Source: Microbulbifer agarilyticus
GTDB taxonomy: Bacteria > Pseudomonadota > Gammaproteobacteria > Pseudomonadales > Cellvibrionaceae
Assembly: GCF_020171345.1 (NCBI RefSeq)
Contig: NZ_JAIUZM010000005.1
Coordinates: 62,001 to 126,000, forward strand
DNA length: 64,000 nt
Reading direction: 5' to 3'
The notes under the pieces: model-generated
What the model saw: only the letters and a program-made list of their open reading frames with translations
Database searches by the model: none
What the model was told of the DNA's origin: nothing
Program-made: the position numbers and the translations under genes
Shown here: positions 9,350 to 18,783 of the stretch, in pieces
How the letters are laid out: the number at the start of each line of letters is the position of its first letter
Position numbering within the stretch: the first letter of the stretch is position 1

Positions 9350-11251
9350 TTAAAATATTTCGGCAACCAGTACATCGCTTGGGGCGAGTACCAGTTCCTG
9401 CAGCGGTTGGGATTTGCCGCTGGTGATGTCGGTGGCAGTGGCCTTATCGCCAAGGACTTCCGCCATGTGCGCAACGGGTAATTCGCGCGCGCGGTCGCTC
9501 TTGTTGATGGCTACCATCACCGTTTCATTTTCGTCGTAGCGGAAGTACACGTAGAGCCCATCGATGGGGGCAAAGTGCTTGAGCTCGCCACTGTGAATTA
9601 CGTCTTTTTGCTTGCGCCAGTTAAACAGGGTGCGCACATACTGTTGCGCTTCGCGCTGTTTGCGGCTCAGCTTTTTACCGGTAAACGCATTGACCTTGTC
9701 GCCCGCCCAGCCACCGGGGAAATCACTGCGTACCACGCCGTCGTCGCGGTGCTTGGGGCTTTTTGCGAGGATTTCATCGCCGTAATAGAACTGCGGGATG
9801 CCGCGCATGGTGGCGATATAGGCCACGGCCATGCGGAACTTGCCCATGTCTTCGTCCAGCTGGCTATACATGCGGCTCATGTCGTGGTTGCCGGCAAGGA
9901 TGACCAGATTATTCGGGTCGGGGTAGAGCACGTCATTCGCCAGTGACTCGTACAGGGTGACGAGGCCGGTGCTCCAGGTTTCCGGTTTTTCCAGTCCATC
10001 GCGCAGGCCATAGAGCAAGGGGAAATCCATCATGCTCGGCACGTGGGATATATAACCGTTGCGGTTTTTATTGCCCGCCTGCCAGTAGGCTACCAAGGCC
10101 GCCTGTCGGGTCCACTCTTCACCAACGATGTTGAGGTTGGGGTACTCACGCATCAGGCGTGCGGACCAGTGGGTAAGAAAGTCCGCGTCGGAATACGCAT
10201 AGGTGTCTACACGAATACCGGACAGGTCCGCATATTCCACCCACCAGATCGCGTTCTGGATCAGGTAGTTGGCCATGCGCGGGTTGCGCTGGTTGGGGTC
10301 CGGCATGGTGTCCACAAACCAGCCATCGGTGAACAGCTGGTGGTCCTTGTGGCTGGCATAGGGGTCCATGTGCACGGTGCGGGCGTGGTTGGTGTATTCG
10401 TATTCGCCTTTGGCGACGCCGTTGCCGTTCAGCCAGTCGTCCGCCGGCAGGTCATCGAGCCACCAGTGTCCGTCGCCAATATGGTTGGGCACCATGTCCT
10501 GGATAACGCCAATACCCTTGTCCTTGGCTGCCGCCACAAACGCGCGGAAGCTGGCGTTGCTGCCATAGCGGGAGTCGATGCGATAGAGGTCTGTCGCCGA
10601 ATATCCGTGGTAAGAGTATTGCGGCTGGTCATTCTCGATCAGTGGGTTCGGCCAGATCTGGGTAAAACCCATATCGGCGATGTAGTCGAGGTGCGCCTGC
10701 ATACCAGCGATGTCACCGCCGTGGCGGCCGTTCGGGTCGGCGCGGTTGGCTTCTTCTTTGGTATCCGCGGTGTTGTCGTTACTGGGGTCGCCGTTGGCGA
10801 AGCGGTCCGGGGTAATCAGGTAGATGGTATCGCTGGAGTCGAAGCCCTGACGTTCGGCGGAGCCGGCGCGGCGCTGCTTCAGCTCATAGCTCAGCGCCTG
10901 CTGCCAGTTGTCTTTGCGCAGTTGAATCTGCAGGGTGCCGGGCTTGGCATCGGCGGATACCGACAGGTTGATAAACAGGTAATTCGGATTCTGTTCGCGC
11001 TCGGTACCGATCACGGTCACGCCGGGGTAGTCGAGGCTGACTTCGGCACCGGCGATGTCGCTGCCGTGCAGCATCAGCTGCAGGCTCGGCTCGGCCATAT
11101 TCGCCCACCAGAACGGCGGTTCGGCACGCTCCAGCTGCGGTGTTGATGAGAGGTCGCTCGCGGCGGCAATGACTGTGGACGGAACCGATACGAGAGTGGA
11201 TGTCAGCGCAAACATCAGGCTGGCGGCCAGGCGGCGAGTGGGCTTGGACAT
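9350..11251 (-). CDS. GH13 neopullulanase/cyclomaltodextrinase-like amylase, exported
   Basis: A GH13 enzyme with an N-terminal cyclomaltodextrinase-type beta domain (about residues 35-125) before the catalytic barrel, as in SusA-like neopullulanases. The motifs are DMVPNHIGD (region I), GIRVDTYAY (nucleophile Asp), IVGEEWTR (acid/base Glu) and AGNHDMSR. A signal peptide at residues 1-30 points to the periplasm. The open frame could start at GTG 11260, but ATG 11251 has AGG at better spacing. It is the first gene of the operon with the GH31 and GH13 lipoprotein genes. A perfect G-rich palindrome lies about 114 bp upstream and is a candidate regulator site. Substrates would be cyclodextrins, pullulan or maltodextrins. 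Confidence 0.92.
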   Translation of the reverse strand: MSKPTRRLAASLMFALTSTLVSVPSTVIAAASDLSSTPQLERAEPPFWWANMAEPSLQLMLHGSDIAGAEVSLDYPGVTVIGTEREQNPNYLFINLSVSADAKPGTLQIQLRKDNWQQALSYELKQRRAGSAERQGFDSSDTIYLITPDRFANGDPSNDNTADTKEEANRADPNGRHGGDIAGMQAHLDYIADMGFTQIWPNPLIENDQPQYSYHGYSATDLYRIDSRYGSNASFRAFVAAAKDKGIGVIQDMVPNHIGDGHWWLDDLPADDWLNGNGVAKGEYEYTNHARTVHMDPYASHKDHQLFTDGWFVDTMPDPNQRNPRMANYLIQNAIWWVEYADLSGIRVDTYAYSDADFLTHWSARLMREYPNLNIVGEEWTRQAALVAYWQAGNKNRNGYISHVPSMMDFPLLYGLRDGLEKPETWSTGLVTLYESLANDVLYPDPNNLVILAGNHDMSRMYSQLDEDMGKFRMAVAYIATMRGIPQFYYGDEILAKSPKHRDDGVVRSDFPGGWAGDKVNAFTGKKLSRKQREAQQYVRTLFNWRKQKDVIHSGELKHFAPIDGLYVYFRYDENETVMVAINKSDRARELPVAHMAEVLGDKATATDITSGKSQPLQELVLAPSDVLVAEIF

Positions 11252-11364
11252 GGCGGGCACCTGTAGAAATCCAGTCGGGCCGTCTCAACGCGCCTCCCGT
11301 TAAAGAGTTCGCCGAGACTTTCCGGTTATTTTCTCCATTGTGCCCAAGGGCTGCACCCTTGTTA

Positions 11365-11384
11365 TCCCCCTCTGGTGAGGGGGA
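11365..11384. promoter_or_regulatory. G-rich palindrome upstream of the alpha-glucan operon
   Basis: TCCCCCTC and GAGGGGGA are perfect inverted arms around a TGGT spacer, about 114 bp before the first gene of the GH13-GH31-GH13 operon. Similar G-rich decamers precede other alpha-glucan genes here. A regulator operator is possible; so is a dispersed palindromic repeat. A smaller repeat (AAGGG / CCCTT) lies beside it at 11346-11360. Confidence 0.4.
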
Positions 11385-11471
11385 GAAAGACATTAATTCG
11401 TGCTCCTAAAAGAACCGATACAGAACCCCTGTAGAACCCATATTTGTGGCGGATAATCACCCCTCAGATGG

Positions 11472-13412
11472 TCAATTCATCTGCCCGAGCGCCTCGCCAA
11501 AGACACGGTTGGCCATGCAGATATCCCCGTGCCCCGCGGGGTGCTGGCTTGAGTGGCTGTGCCCCGCGTGAATTGCCTCGGCCAGCAGGCGTGCGGTGGC
11601 CTCATTGGGTACCGGCCCGAGCCCGTTTGCCGCGCTGTTGTTGTGCTGAATTGGCAGCTTGCGCCCCTCGTGTACGGTGCCCCAGATGGCAATATCCTTG
11701 ATCTTGTCCGGAGCGATTGTCACCGGGTTGTCCGCAAGAACGGTGAAGTTCGCGAGTTTTCCCGGCACGATACTGCCAACTCTCTCCTCCAGACGCAGGG
11801 AGTAGGCCGCGTCCAGCGTGACCGCCTTGAGTGCGCCCAGGCGGCTGGCGCGTTGGTCCGGCCCTGCCACCCGGCCGGAAACGGTCTTGCGGTTGACGGC
11901 ACTGTGCATCAAGAACAGCGGCTGGGCGGGGGCCATGGGCATGTCCGAGTGGAAGGAGTAGGAGATACCGGCGCGTTCGATATCGCCGATACGCACCATG
12001 TTGTCCGCCCGCTCCGGCCCCAGGCCGACCTTCGAGTACATGTCCCCAAGCATGACCAGGTAGTAGGGGTTGCCGCTGAAAATAGCCCCCAGCTTTTTCG
12101 CCCTGTCGATCTGGTCCTTGTCCGATACGGCAATATGAACGAGCACCGTGCGGTGGTCATGCCGAGGCTTGCGCCGCATATTGTCTTCCAGGTTATCCAG
12201 CACCAGATCGAGGCCGGCGTCGCCATTCACATGAACGTGGATCTGGTAACCCGCATCCCAGTAGGTTCGGAAGGCCTTGGAGAAGCTTTCCGGTTGCATG
12301 ATCCACTCGCCGTGGTGGCCGTCGAGATAGGGCTCACGCAGCTGCATCAGCTGGGAATAGACCGCGCCGTCGGCAAACAGCTTGATCTGGTTGGGGGTGA
12401 TACTAGTCATGCCTTCGCCCCAGCTCAGGGTCTTTTTGACCTCCGCGACGGCATTGTCCGGAAAGGCTTCGAAAATGGAGCGGCCATCGGGAATAAAGTA
12501 ATAGCGGAACGGAGAATCCGGCGGCGACAGCACCGCGTTTTCCGCCGCCTGTAACTCCTTCGAATAGAGGCCGCCGGGCTCCGAGGCGAGAGTAATACCG
12601 TTAGCGTGCATATATTGCTGGGTCAGCTCCAATCCCTTGTGGAATTTCTGCGGGCTGGTGATTACCGACATTAATTTGGGGGCCCAGGCAAACATGCCGC
12701 TTTCCCAGAAGTGTCCCTTGGCCAGGTCGGTTTGTTTCTGTGCGGCCTCTGGCAATGCATCAATAAATGCCTGGTCGATACCCAGTTTTTCCAGCGCCTT
12801 GGTATTCATAAACGTTTCGTGCCAGGAGCGATGGATCACTACAATCGGCCGCGTGGTGCTCACTTTATCCAGCAGCTCTTTGGATAATTCACCGTGAAAC
12901 AGCTGGTGGAAGCCCCAGGAAAACAATACCTCGTCAGGATCTTGCAGTTTTGCGTTGGCCTCCTTCAGGCGCGCGCGATACTCCTGTTCGTTATTCGCCG
13001 CGGGAATGGTGCCGTAGGGCATCTGCCAAGATTCGATGGCAATAATTTCCGACGACATGGTAAGCGCCGTCAGCATCGGATGATCGTGCTGCGCAATTAA
13101 TCCCGGTACTAATACCTTGTCGGCAAAAGTGCGGTCCACGGTAAATTTTTGATCGCCCGCAGCGGCCCTTAATTCTGCCAGCGAACCTGTTGCCACAACG
13201 CGGTCACCTATTACGGCTACCGCCGTGACATTCGGTTTATTCGGTGAAAGCGTGACAATTTCTTTCGCTACAAAAATAGTGGCGGGCTCGGGTGGTGATG
13301 CGGCCTCCGCAATGGACTGCAAACTCACGCTCTGAGCCAGTGCGAACTTTGTCAGCAGTAAAAAACTGCCTGTAGCGGCCAACCGAAATAGGTTCATTAG
13401 CATCCTTTTCAT
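11472..13412 (-). CDS. amidohydrolase 3 family (YtcJ-like) exported metal-dependent hydrolase
   Basis: A 646-residue protein of the amidohydrolase_3/YtcJ group. The metal site begins at PGLIAQHDHP, a His-x-His pair, and later metal His residues appear in HVHVNGDAG and VLVHIAVSD. The C-terminal VGSIVPGKLANFTVL stretch is the typical returning beta-sandwich segment. The N-terminus is a signal peptide ending near FALAQ. ATG 13412 was chosen because AGGA lies seven bases upstream; later ATGs at 13403 and 13397 are possible. Members hydrolyse varied amide or ester bonds and the substrate is unknown here. It lies between the operon and the divergent amylase and appears to be a single gene. Confidence 0.88.
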   Translation of the reverse strand: MKRMLMNLFRLAATGSFLLLTKFALAQSVSLQSIAEAASPPEPATIFVAKEIVTLSPNKPNVTAVAVIGDRVVATGSLAELRAAAGDQKFTVDRTFADKVLVPGLIAQHDHPMLTALTMSSEIIAIESWQMPYGTIPAANNEQEYRARLKEANAKLQDPDEVLFSWGFHQLFHGELSKELLDKVSTTRPIVVIHRSWHETFMNTKALEKLGIDQAFIDALPEAAQKQTDLAKGHFWESGMFAWAPKLMSVITSPQKFHKGLELTQQYMHANGITLASEPGGLYSKELQAAENAVLSPPDSPFRYYFIPDGRSIFEAFPDNAVAEVKKTLSWGEGMTSITPNQIKLFADGAVYSQLMQLREPYLDGHHGEWIMQPESFSKAFRTYWDAGYQIHVHVNGDAGLDLVLDNLEDNMRRKPRHDHRTVLVHIAVSDKDQIDRAKKLGAIFSGNPYYLVMLGDMYSKVGLGPERADNMVRIGDIERAGISYSFHSDMPMAPAQPLFLMHSAVNRKTVSGRVAGPDQRASRLGALKAVTLDAAYSLRLEERVGSIVPGKLANFTVLADNPVTIAPDKIKDIAIWGTVHEGRKLPIQHNNSAANGLGPVPNEATARLLAEAIHAGHSHSSQHPAGHGDICMANRVFGEALGQMN

Positions 13413-13611
13413 CCGATTTTCCTGTGGCGCCACTTGAGAAAGTGCGTAGCAGCGCGATTTTTTTCAATCACGGTTAAATATCTGCTCAAGTTTAGAACGC
13501 GTTCCACGCTTGGGTTTTGTGTGAGTGCTTTCACATTTTTCTGCCTGTTTACCCGCCTTAAAAATGGTTTGTGCCTGATGGCCTGGCGCGCATTTCATCC
13601 ACGCCCCGAAC

Positions 13612-13621
13612 AGGGGGGAGG
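13612..13621 (+). promoter_or_regulatory. AGGGGGGAGG decamer upstream of the modular amylase
   Basis: The decamer lies about 83 bp before the amylase start in gene orientation. The identical decamer occurs in gene orientation 65 bp before the GH13 alpha-glucosidase start (40011-40020). It matches the E. coli MalT box consensus GGGGAKGAGG at 8 of 10 positions. Binding is inferred, not shown. Confidence 0.35.
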
Positions 13622-13704
13622 TCAGCCCCGCCATGAATTCGCACCATGCAAACAGGGTCCGTTTATGGCTCGAAATACCGCATAAAAATAACTCAGGTGA
13701 GATG

Positions 13705-16551
13705 ATGAAAATGAATAGAAAAACCCTGGCGGTGGCCGGGTTGCTGCTATTTGCCAGCAGCGCCGCCCACGCCGAGTGGTTCTTGCGTGGTACCCATAAC
13801 AACTGGCAAGCAGACCAGATGACCGATGTCGGCAGTAACACCATGCTGGCAGAAGACGTCGTATTTACCTCTGCCGGTCAATTCAAATTCGACCGCTGGG
13901 GCGACTGGAGTGAAAACTACGGTGCCAACCAGCAGCAAAACGGTCCCGACATCACTATTGCCGCCGGCACCTGGGATATCGAGTTCTACACCGATACCAA
14001 GGATTACAGCATTCAGCCTGCCGGTGCCCCCGATGCCGATAACGACGGCGTACCCGACAGCCAGGACCAGTGCGCAAATACCCCAGCCGGCGTTCAGGTG
14101 GACGCCAATGGTTGTGAAGTTGTAGTAACCCTGCAGCTGCATATTCGCGGCACACACAACGGCTGGGTGCCCGGTGACCTGCTGAGCGATATCGGCGGTG
14201 GTCTGTACAGTGCCTGCCGCAACTTCACCGCCGGCGACGGTGGTGGCGGCCCACGTTTCAAGATTGACCCGAACGGCGGCTGGGGCGGCGATGAATTCCC
14301 CGCAGCGGACGTATCCGCCAGCGGTTGGACCGAAGTTGTGGTTAACGGCAATAGCCTGAGCATTAGCAGCGTTACCACCGACATGGCTGCTAACTGTGGC
14401 ACCGGTGTTACTGACACCGATGGCGACGGTGTGGCCGATGGCGCTGACCAGTGCCCCAACACCCCGGCTGGTGCCCAAGTGGATGCCAACGGCTGTGAAA
14501 TTATTCCTGACACCGATAACGACGGCGTACCCGATTCCGCGGACCAGTGCCCCAATACTCCCGCCGGTGCCAATGTCGACACCAACGGCTGTGAGATTGT
14601 GCCGGACCTGGCCCTGCACCTGCGCGGCACCCACAACGGCTGGGTAGCGGGCGACCTGCTGACCCGCGTTGCCGGTACCGACAACTACGAAGCCTGCCGT
14701 AACTTTACTGCCGGCGATGCAAACGGTGGTCCGCGCTTCAAGATTGACCCGGATGGCGGTTGGGGAAGTGATGCCTTCCCGGCGCAGGACGAAGCGGCAA
14801 GTGGTTGGACTTACATTCTCGTCGATGGGGACAGCAACACCCTGATTAACGTGAACACCAGTCTCGGCGAAAACTGTGGCGCAGCCCCGGACGACACTGA
14901 TGGCGACGGCGTACCCGACGGCACCGACCAGTGCCCGAACACTCCTGCCGGCACCAACGTAGATGCCACCGGTTGTGAAGTGACGGTAACCCCGCTGAGC
15001 GATTTCCGTAACCGCAGCATGTACTTCGTATTTGTGGACCGCTTCCACAATGGCGACACCAGCAATGACGGTGGTAACAACCCCGCCGGTACTTCCGCCA
15101 GCAAGCAGGCCGGTGGTCTGTCCGAGTGGAAGAAATACTGGGGTGGTGACATCCAGGGTCTGATCGACAAGCTGGATTACCTGCAGAACCTCGGCATTAC
15201 CGCCATCTGGGTAACTCCGCTGAATGACAACATCGACAACACTGGCAGCGATGGCGCTTACCACGGTTACTGGGGCCGCGACTTCTACGAAGTGGACGAG
15301 CACATGGGTGACTGGGCGCTGGTTGATCAGCTGGACGCCGAGATGGAAGCCCGCGGCATGAAGCTGGTTCTGGACATCGCCCTGAACCACTCCAACCAGG
15401 ACGACCAGTACGAGTTCGGTTCCCTCTACAAAGAAGGCACCTTCATCACCGACTTCCTGCAGGATGACGGTACCTGGTACCACCGCAATGGCGCCATCGC
15501 CGACTGTGGCGACAGCGACCCGAGCACCCAGTGCTTCGGTGAGTGGGACGACCCCTGGGCCTACACTAACAAGACCCTGTTCAACCTCACCGACTTTAAC
15601 CACGGTGTAAGCAGCAACAGCGTTGCCGACCAGTACCTGATCGATGCCGCAATCAAGTGGATGCAGCACGGTGTAGATGCCTTCCGTATCGACGCCATCA
15701 AGCACATCGAGCCGAGCTTTATCAAACGCTTCAACGATGCTGTGCGTGCGGTTGATCCGGATGTGTACATCTTCGGTGAATGGTACGGTGCAGGCGCTGG
15801 CGACCCGGTCTCAATGGATTTTCTGACTTCTGCGAACGGCAAATCTGAGTTGTTGGACTTCAAGCTGCGCAACGAAATCGAAGCGGCGATCGCCGGTGAC
15901 ACCACCATGACCGAACTCAATGCCCACATTGAGTCCCGTCCTGGCGCGATGGGTGGCAACGGCCGTGAAACCTGGCAGCCGATCTTCCTCGACAACCACG
16001 ACGCGACCCGCACCAGCGTATTCCTGCAGACCTCTGGTCCTGTGGATAACGGTCGTACTGGTAAAGGCTTCGGCAAGGCTCTGGCAGATGCCCGTCAGAA
16101 CCTGGGTATGGCGCTGGTGATGACCCTGCCGGGAATCCCCACCATCTACTACGGAAGTGAGCAGAACTCCACCTGGTTCGACGCCAATGGCGACGGCCAG
16201 ATCGGTCACGACCCGTACAACCGTGAAGCCATGCCGTCCTTCAGCGAAACCAGCGATGCGTTCCTGATGATCAAGGCACTGGCAGAACTGCGTGCACAGA
16301 GCCCGGCGCTGGCCTCCGGTAGCTACAACCAGCGCTGGGTGAACGGCGACATTCTCGTATTCGAGCGTGTTTCCGGCTCCGACAGCGTGATGGTTGCGGT
16401 AAATCGCGGTGGCAGCACCTCCATCAACGTGAGCAGCCTGAGCCTGGCCGACGGCCAGTACAGCAGCCTCACCAGTAGTGATGTGGTCAACGTGAGCGGC
16501 GGTTCCGCAGTACTGAACCTCGACGCAAACGAAGTGATCGTCCTGCACTAA
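13705..16551 (+). CDS. secreted modular GH13 alpha-amylase with three repeated CBM-like modules and TSP3-like linkers
   Basis: A 948-residue extracellular amylase. The start at 13705 has AGGTGAG seven bases upstream; ATGs at 13702 and 13711 are also possible. After a signal peptide ending AHA there are three homologous modules, each opening with RGTHN(N/G)W, at about residues 24-106, 143-230 and 303-390. They are joined by four acidic thrombospondin type 3-like linkers (DxDxDGVPD, then DQCPNTPAG), which usually bind calcium. The catalytic domain begins near residue 430 with DIALNHS, GVDAFRIDA (nucleophile), IFGEWYG (acid/base) and LDNHDATR. The repeated modules are probably starch-binding, but I cannot assign a CBM family. 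It is monocistronic, with a terminator at 16575. Confidence 0.92.
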   Translation: MKMNRKTLAVAGLLLFASSAAHAEWFLRGTHNNWQADQMTDVGSNTMLAEDVVFTSAGQFKFDRWGDWSENYGANQQQNGPDITIAAGTWDIEFYTDTKDYSIQPAGAPDADNDGVPDSQDQCANTPAGVQVDANGCEVVVTLQLHIRGTHNGWVPGDLLSDIGGGLYSACRNFTAGDGGGGPRFKIDPNGGWGGDEFPAADVSASGWTEVVVNGNSLSISSVTTDMAANCGTGVTDTDGDGVADGADQCPNTPAGAQVDANGCEIIPDTDNDGVPDSADQCPNTPAGANVDTNGCEIVPDLALHLRGTHNGWVAGDLLTRVAGTDNYEACRNFTAGDANGGPRFKIDPDGGWGSDAFPAQDEAASGWTYILVDGDSNTLINVNTSLGENCGAAPDDTDGDGVPDGTDQCPNTPAGTNVDATGCEVTVTPLSDFRNRSMYFVFVDRFHNGDTSNDGGNNPAGTSASKQAGGLSEWKKYWGGDIQGLIDKLDYLQNLGITAIWVTPLNDNIDNTGSDGAYHGYWGRDFYEVDEHMGDWALVDQLDAEMEARGMKLVLDIALNHSNQDDQYEFGSLYKEGTFITDFLQDDGTWYHRNGAIADCGDSDPSTQCFGEWDDPWAYTNKTLFNLTDFNHGVSSNSVADQYLIDAAIKWMQHGVDAFRIDAIKHIEPSFIKRFNDAVRAVDPDVYIFGEWYGAGAGDPVSMDFLTSANGKSELLDFKLRNEIEAAIAGDTTMTELNAHIESRPGAMGGNGRETWQPIFLDNHDATRTSVFLQTSGPVDNGRTGKGFGKALADARQNLGMALVMTLPGIPTIYYGSEQNSTWFDANGDGQIGHDPYNREAMPSFSETSDAFLMIKALAELRAQSPALASGSYNQRWVNGDILVFERVSGSDSVMVAVNRGGSTSINVSSLSLADGQYSSLTSSDVVNVSGGSAVLNLDANEVIVLH

Positions 16552-16574
16552 GTTTCTGCAGACATCACAAAGAC

Positions 16575-16607
16575 AAAAAGCCCCGGGGTAAAACCCGGGG
16601 CTTTTTT
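16575..16607. terminator. rho-independent terminator after the modular amylase
   Basis: A GCCCCGGG / CCCGGGGC stem with a short GTAAAA loop and A/T runs on both sides. It closes the amylase gene and can also end the DUF2986 gene on the other strand. Confidence 0.93.
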
Positions 16608-16662
16608 ATTTAGCAAAAGATCGACGTATCTAATCCAAAGTAAATCTTTACGGAAAACGCGT

Positions 16663-16830
16663 TTAACTCTCCGTGTCGATATATGTCCCGCCTTCCTGTT
16701 CCTGTTCTTGCTCAATCTTGGCCCGCTCCGCCTTGGAGATATAACGCGGCTTCTTTTTCGGGTTCAGCTTGTCGTTGGCCTTCTTGGCCTTCTTCTTCAG
16801 GATCTGGTTGACCTTCTTTCTTCGGTTCAT
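16663..16830 (-). CDS. DUF2986 family small basic protein
   Basis: A 55-residue reading frame read directly from the sequence. It starts MNRRKKVNQILKKKAKKAN, is very lysine-rich, then has PRYISKAERAKIE, and ends in a Glu/Gln-rich tail. The pattern matches the small DUF2986 family found in gammaproteobacteria. The role is unknown; the charge suggests contact with nucleic acid or ribosomes, which is inference. The ribosome site is weak. It is divergent from the spermidine-synthase-like gene and convergent with the amylase. Confidence 0.8.
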   Translation of the reverse strand: MNRRKKVNQILKKKAKKANDKLNPKKKPRYISKAERAKIEQEQEQEGGTYIDTES

Positions 16831-16996
16831 GGTTCGCTGGTGCTCGTACTGCTAAGCGGGGCTAGACTGGGGGTGGCCCCGTCACTCAGGACAGAAGGCG
16901 CAATGGGTCATCATAACGTCACCAGCCCAGCGAACCAACGTATGCTACAGTGCGCGCCCCGTCCAACGGCACAACCCCTTTTAGCGAGCACGCAGT

Positions 16997-17701
16997 ATGA
17001 AACCCTGGATTGAACTCGGCACCGCCCAGATCCCCAATAACGGCGGTGTGCTTACCCTGCGCCAGCGGGACCAGGAGTTCTCCATCTCCCTGTCTGGCCC
17101 CCGTGGTGAGCTGATGAACAGCCGCCGGTTCAACAGCGAGCAGCAGCTGTCGGTACTGGGTTGTGCACATCTCAACAACAAAAAGAATGCCCGGGTGCTG
17201 GTGGGCGGCATGGGTATGGGTTACACCCTGGCGGCAGCGCTGGACGCGGTGACCGGTTCCTCGGAGGTGATCGTCGCCGACCTGATCCCGGAAGTGGTGG
17301 AATGGAACCGCGGGCCACTGGGGGAATGTGCCGGGCGCCCGCTGGATGACAGTCGCGTCGTCGAGCATATCGGCGATGTCGGCGAGTTGCTGGTGAACCG
17401 CAGTGGTGAATACGACGCTGTGCTGCTGGATGTAGACAACGGCCCCGAGGGGCTGACCCATTCCGACAACAACTGGCTGTACTCCATCGAGGGCACCAGC
17501 AGTATCTACAAAAGCCTGGTGCCGGGCGGTGTGCTGGCGGTGTGGTCGGCCTCACCGGATGCGGTGTACGCCAACCGGCTGAAAAAAGCGGGTTATCAGG
17601 TCGAGGTTAAAACCGTACGCGAACGCCCGGGCAAGGGCGCCCGCCACGCGATCTTTCTGGCCAAGAAGCCAGTTGGGCAAGGCGGGCGCAAGCGTCGCTA
17701 A
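16997..17701 (+). CDS. spermidine synthase-like methyltransferase-fold protein
   Basis: A 234-residue cytoplasmic protein with the spermidine/putrescine aminopropyltransferase Rossmann fold. A glycine motif VLVGGMGMGYT (about residues 67-77) would bind S-adenosyl cofactor, an acidic residue in VADLIPEVVEW would hold the ribose, and DAVLLDVDNGPEG is motif IV. It lacks the usual N-terminal beta domain of full SpeE, so it is one of the short spermidine synthase-like proteins whose substrate is not settled. It appears to be a single gene with a basic C-terminal tail. Confidence 0.8.
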   Translation: MKPWIELGTAQIPNNGGVLTLRQRDQEFSISLSGPRGELMNSRRFNSEQQLSVLGCAHLNNKKNARVLVGGMGMGYTLAAALDAVTGSSEVIVADLIPEVVEWNRGPLGECAGRPLDDSRVVEHIGDVGELLVNRSGEYDAVLLDVDNGPEGLTHSDNNWLYSIEGTSSIYKSLVPGGVLAVWSASPDAVYANRLKKAGYQVEVKTVRERPGKGARHAIFLAKKPVGQGGRKRR

Positions 17702-17729
17702 CCGACACGGGAGTGCGCGCTAAATCTGA

Positions 17730-18317
17730 TTACAGCGCGCGTTTCTGCCAGTCGTACTCCATCTGCTTGGCGGTTGCTTCCGCCAGCGCTAAGTCGACGA
17801 GTTTGGCAACCAGATACAGGCTCATATCGATGCCAGCAGAAATGCCGGCAGACGTTACAAATTTCCCGTCCTCAACCCAGCGCTGCTCCGCCAACACCGT
17901 GAGATCGGGATAGCTTTCCTGCAGGTCCGCCAGATCTTGCCAATGGGTGGTCACGCGCAGGCCACTGACCTGCCCGGCCTCGGCAAGAATGAACGCGCCG
18001 GTGCACACCGAAGCTACATGGGGTGTCTTAGGAGCAATCTCAGCCACCCACTCAATCACTTTCGGGTTTTTCACCGCCTCCGTATGCACTCCGCCCACCA
18101 CGATCAGCAGGTCCATCGGAGGGTGGTTGTCGAAGGTGAAGTGCGGGTTAATGCCATAGCCGCCGCGGGCCATCACCGGCCGTTTGTGCTGCGCCACCAA
18201 AAATACGTTAAAAGCATTTTGTGGGTTGGATAAGCGGCTGGCGGTAGAAAACACCTCGAATGGCCCCGAAAAATCCAGCACCTCGGCATTGTCATAAATA
18301 AAGATACCTATGTTCAT
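17730..18317 (-). CDS. DJ-1/PfpI family protein (isonitrile hydratase / ThiJ-like)
   Basis: A 195-residue class I glutamine amidotransferase-like protein. The nucleophile elbow SVCTGAF carries the reactive Cys (about residue 104), and TTHW follows as in isonitrile hydratase-like and AraC-linked DJ-1 members. Here there is no fused AraC domain. The start has a strong ribosome site (GGGAGGGATC). It lies 26 bp ahead of nothing obvious on its strand and downstream of the small lipocalin-like gene, so weak co-transcription is possible. The substrate is unknown; stress protection or small-molecule hydration are the usual roles. Confidence 0.85.
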   Translation of the reverse strand: MNIGIFIYDNAEVLDFSGPFEVFSTASRLSNPQNAFNVFLVAQHKRPVMARGGYGINPHFTFDNHPPMDLLIVVGGVHTEAVKNPKVIEWVAEIAPKTPHVASVCTGAFILAEAGQVSGLRVTTHWQDLADLQESYPDLTVLAEQRWVEDGKFVTSAGISAGIDMSLYLVAKLVDLALAEATAKQMEYDWQKRAL

Positions 18318-18343
18318 GTCGGATCCCTCCCAATAAGAGAACG

Positions 18344-18742
18344 TTATTCAACCCGCTGCCAGACCTCGTATTCGACACGCTTGCCGTCTTCCCAGCGCTC
18401 GTTGTACCAGTGCGTATCTTCGATCCGAGTGGTAAACGCAAACTTCGCTCCGGCCGCCTGACCGAAGGAATTGTAGTGCAAGGTCTCGGTGTACTTTCCG
18501 TCTACAAGTTCGTAAGTGCCCGTTCCGGACGCCCAGAAGTCAGCGCCCTTCATAGAAGTAAAGCTGAAGTGAGATTCGGAGATCACCTTCAGTGCTTGCA
18601 TATCCAGATCCTTGTACTCCACCAGCGTACCACTGCCGTCCACATAGTTACCGGAAACCAGTTTCCAAACGCCCACCAGCTCTTTCGCCACAGACAGTGA
18701 ACTCACCAGTGACAGCGCAATTGCGATAGCGAATTTCTTCAT
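18344..18742 (-). CDS. exported lipocalin-like small protein
   Basis: From ATG 18742, which has AAGGGAAG upstream, this is a 132-residue protein with a signal peptide ending SVA. After the signal, ELVGVWKLVSGNYVDGSGTLVEY begins a run of alternating strands ending in YEVWQRVE. The pattern fits the lipocalin-like/DUF4488-type small beta-barrel proteins, but the match is by eye only. It ends the run PLA2-like protein, membrane protein, lipocalin-like protein on the minus strand, starting 41 bp after the membrane gene. Ligand and role are unknown. Confidence 0.65.
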   Translation of the reverse strand: MKKFAIAIALSLVSSLSVAKELVGVWKLVSGNYVDGSGTLVEYKDLDMQALKVISESHFSFTSMKGADFWASGTGTYELVDGKYTETLHYNSFGQAAGAKFAFTTRIEDTHWYNERWEDGKRVEYEVWQRVE

Positions 18743-18783
18743 CGTACTTCCCTTTAAACGATTAACAATATATGAGTAATTCA

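Noticed and set aside
14030-15000. CRISPR-like repeat array
   Set aside because: The repeats are coding (TSP3-like linkers and modules), of unequal spacing and in frame with the amylase.
13747-15705. 652-codon open frame on the minus strand
   Set aside because: It is antisense to the modular amylase, has no ribosome site or family features, and its Val/Gly-rich repeats mirror the TSP3-like linkers of the real gene.
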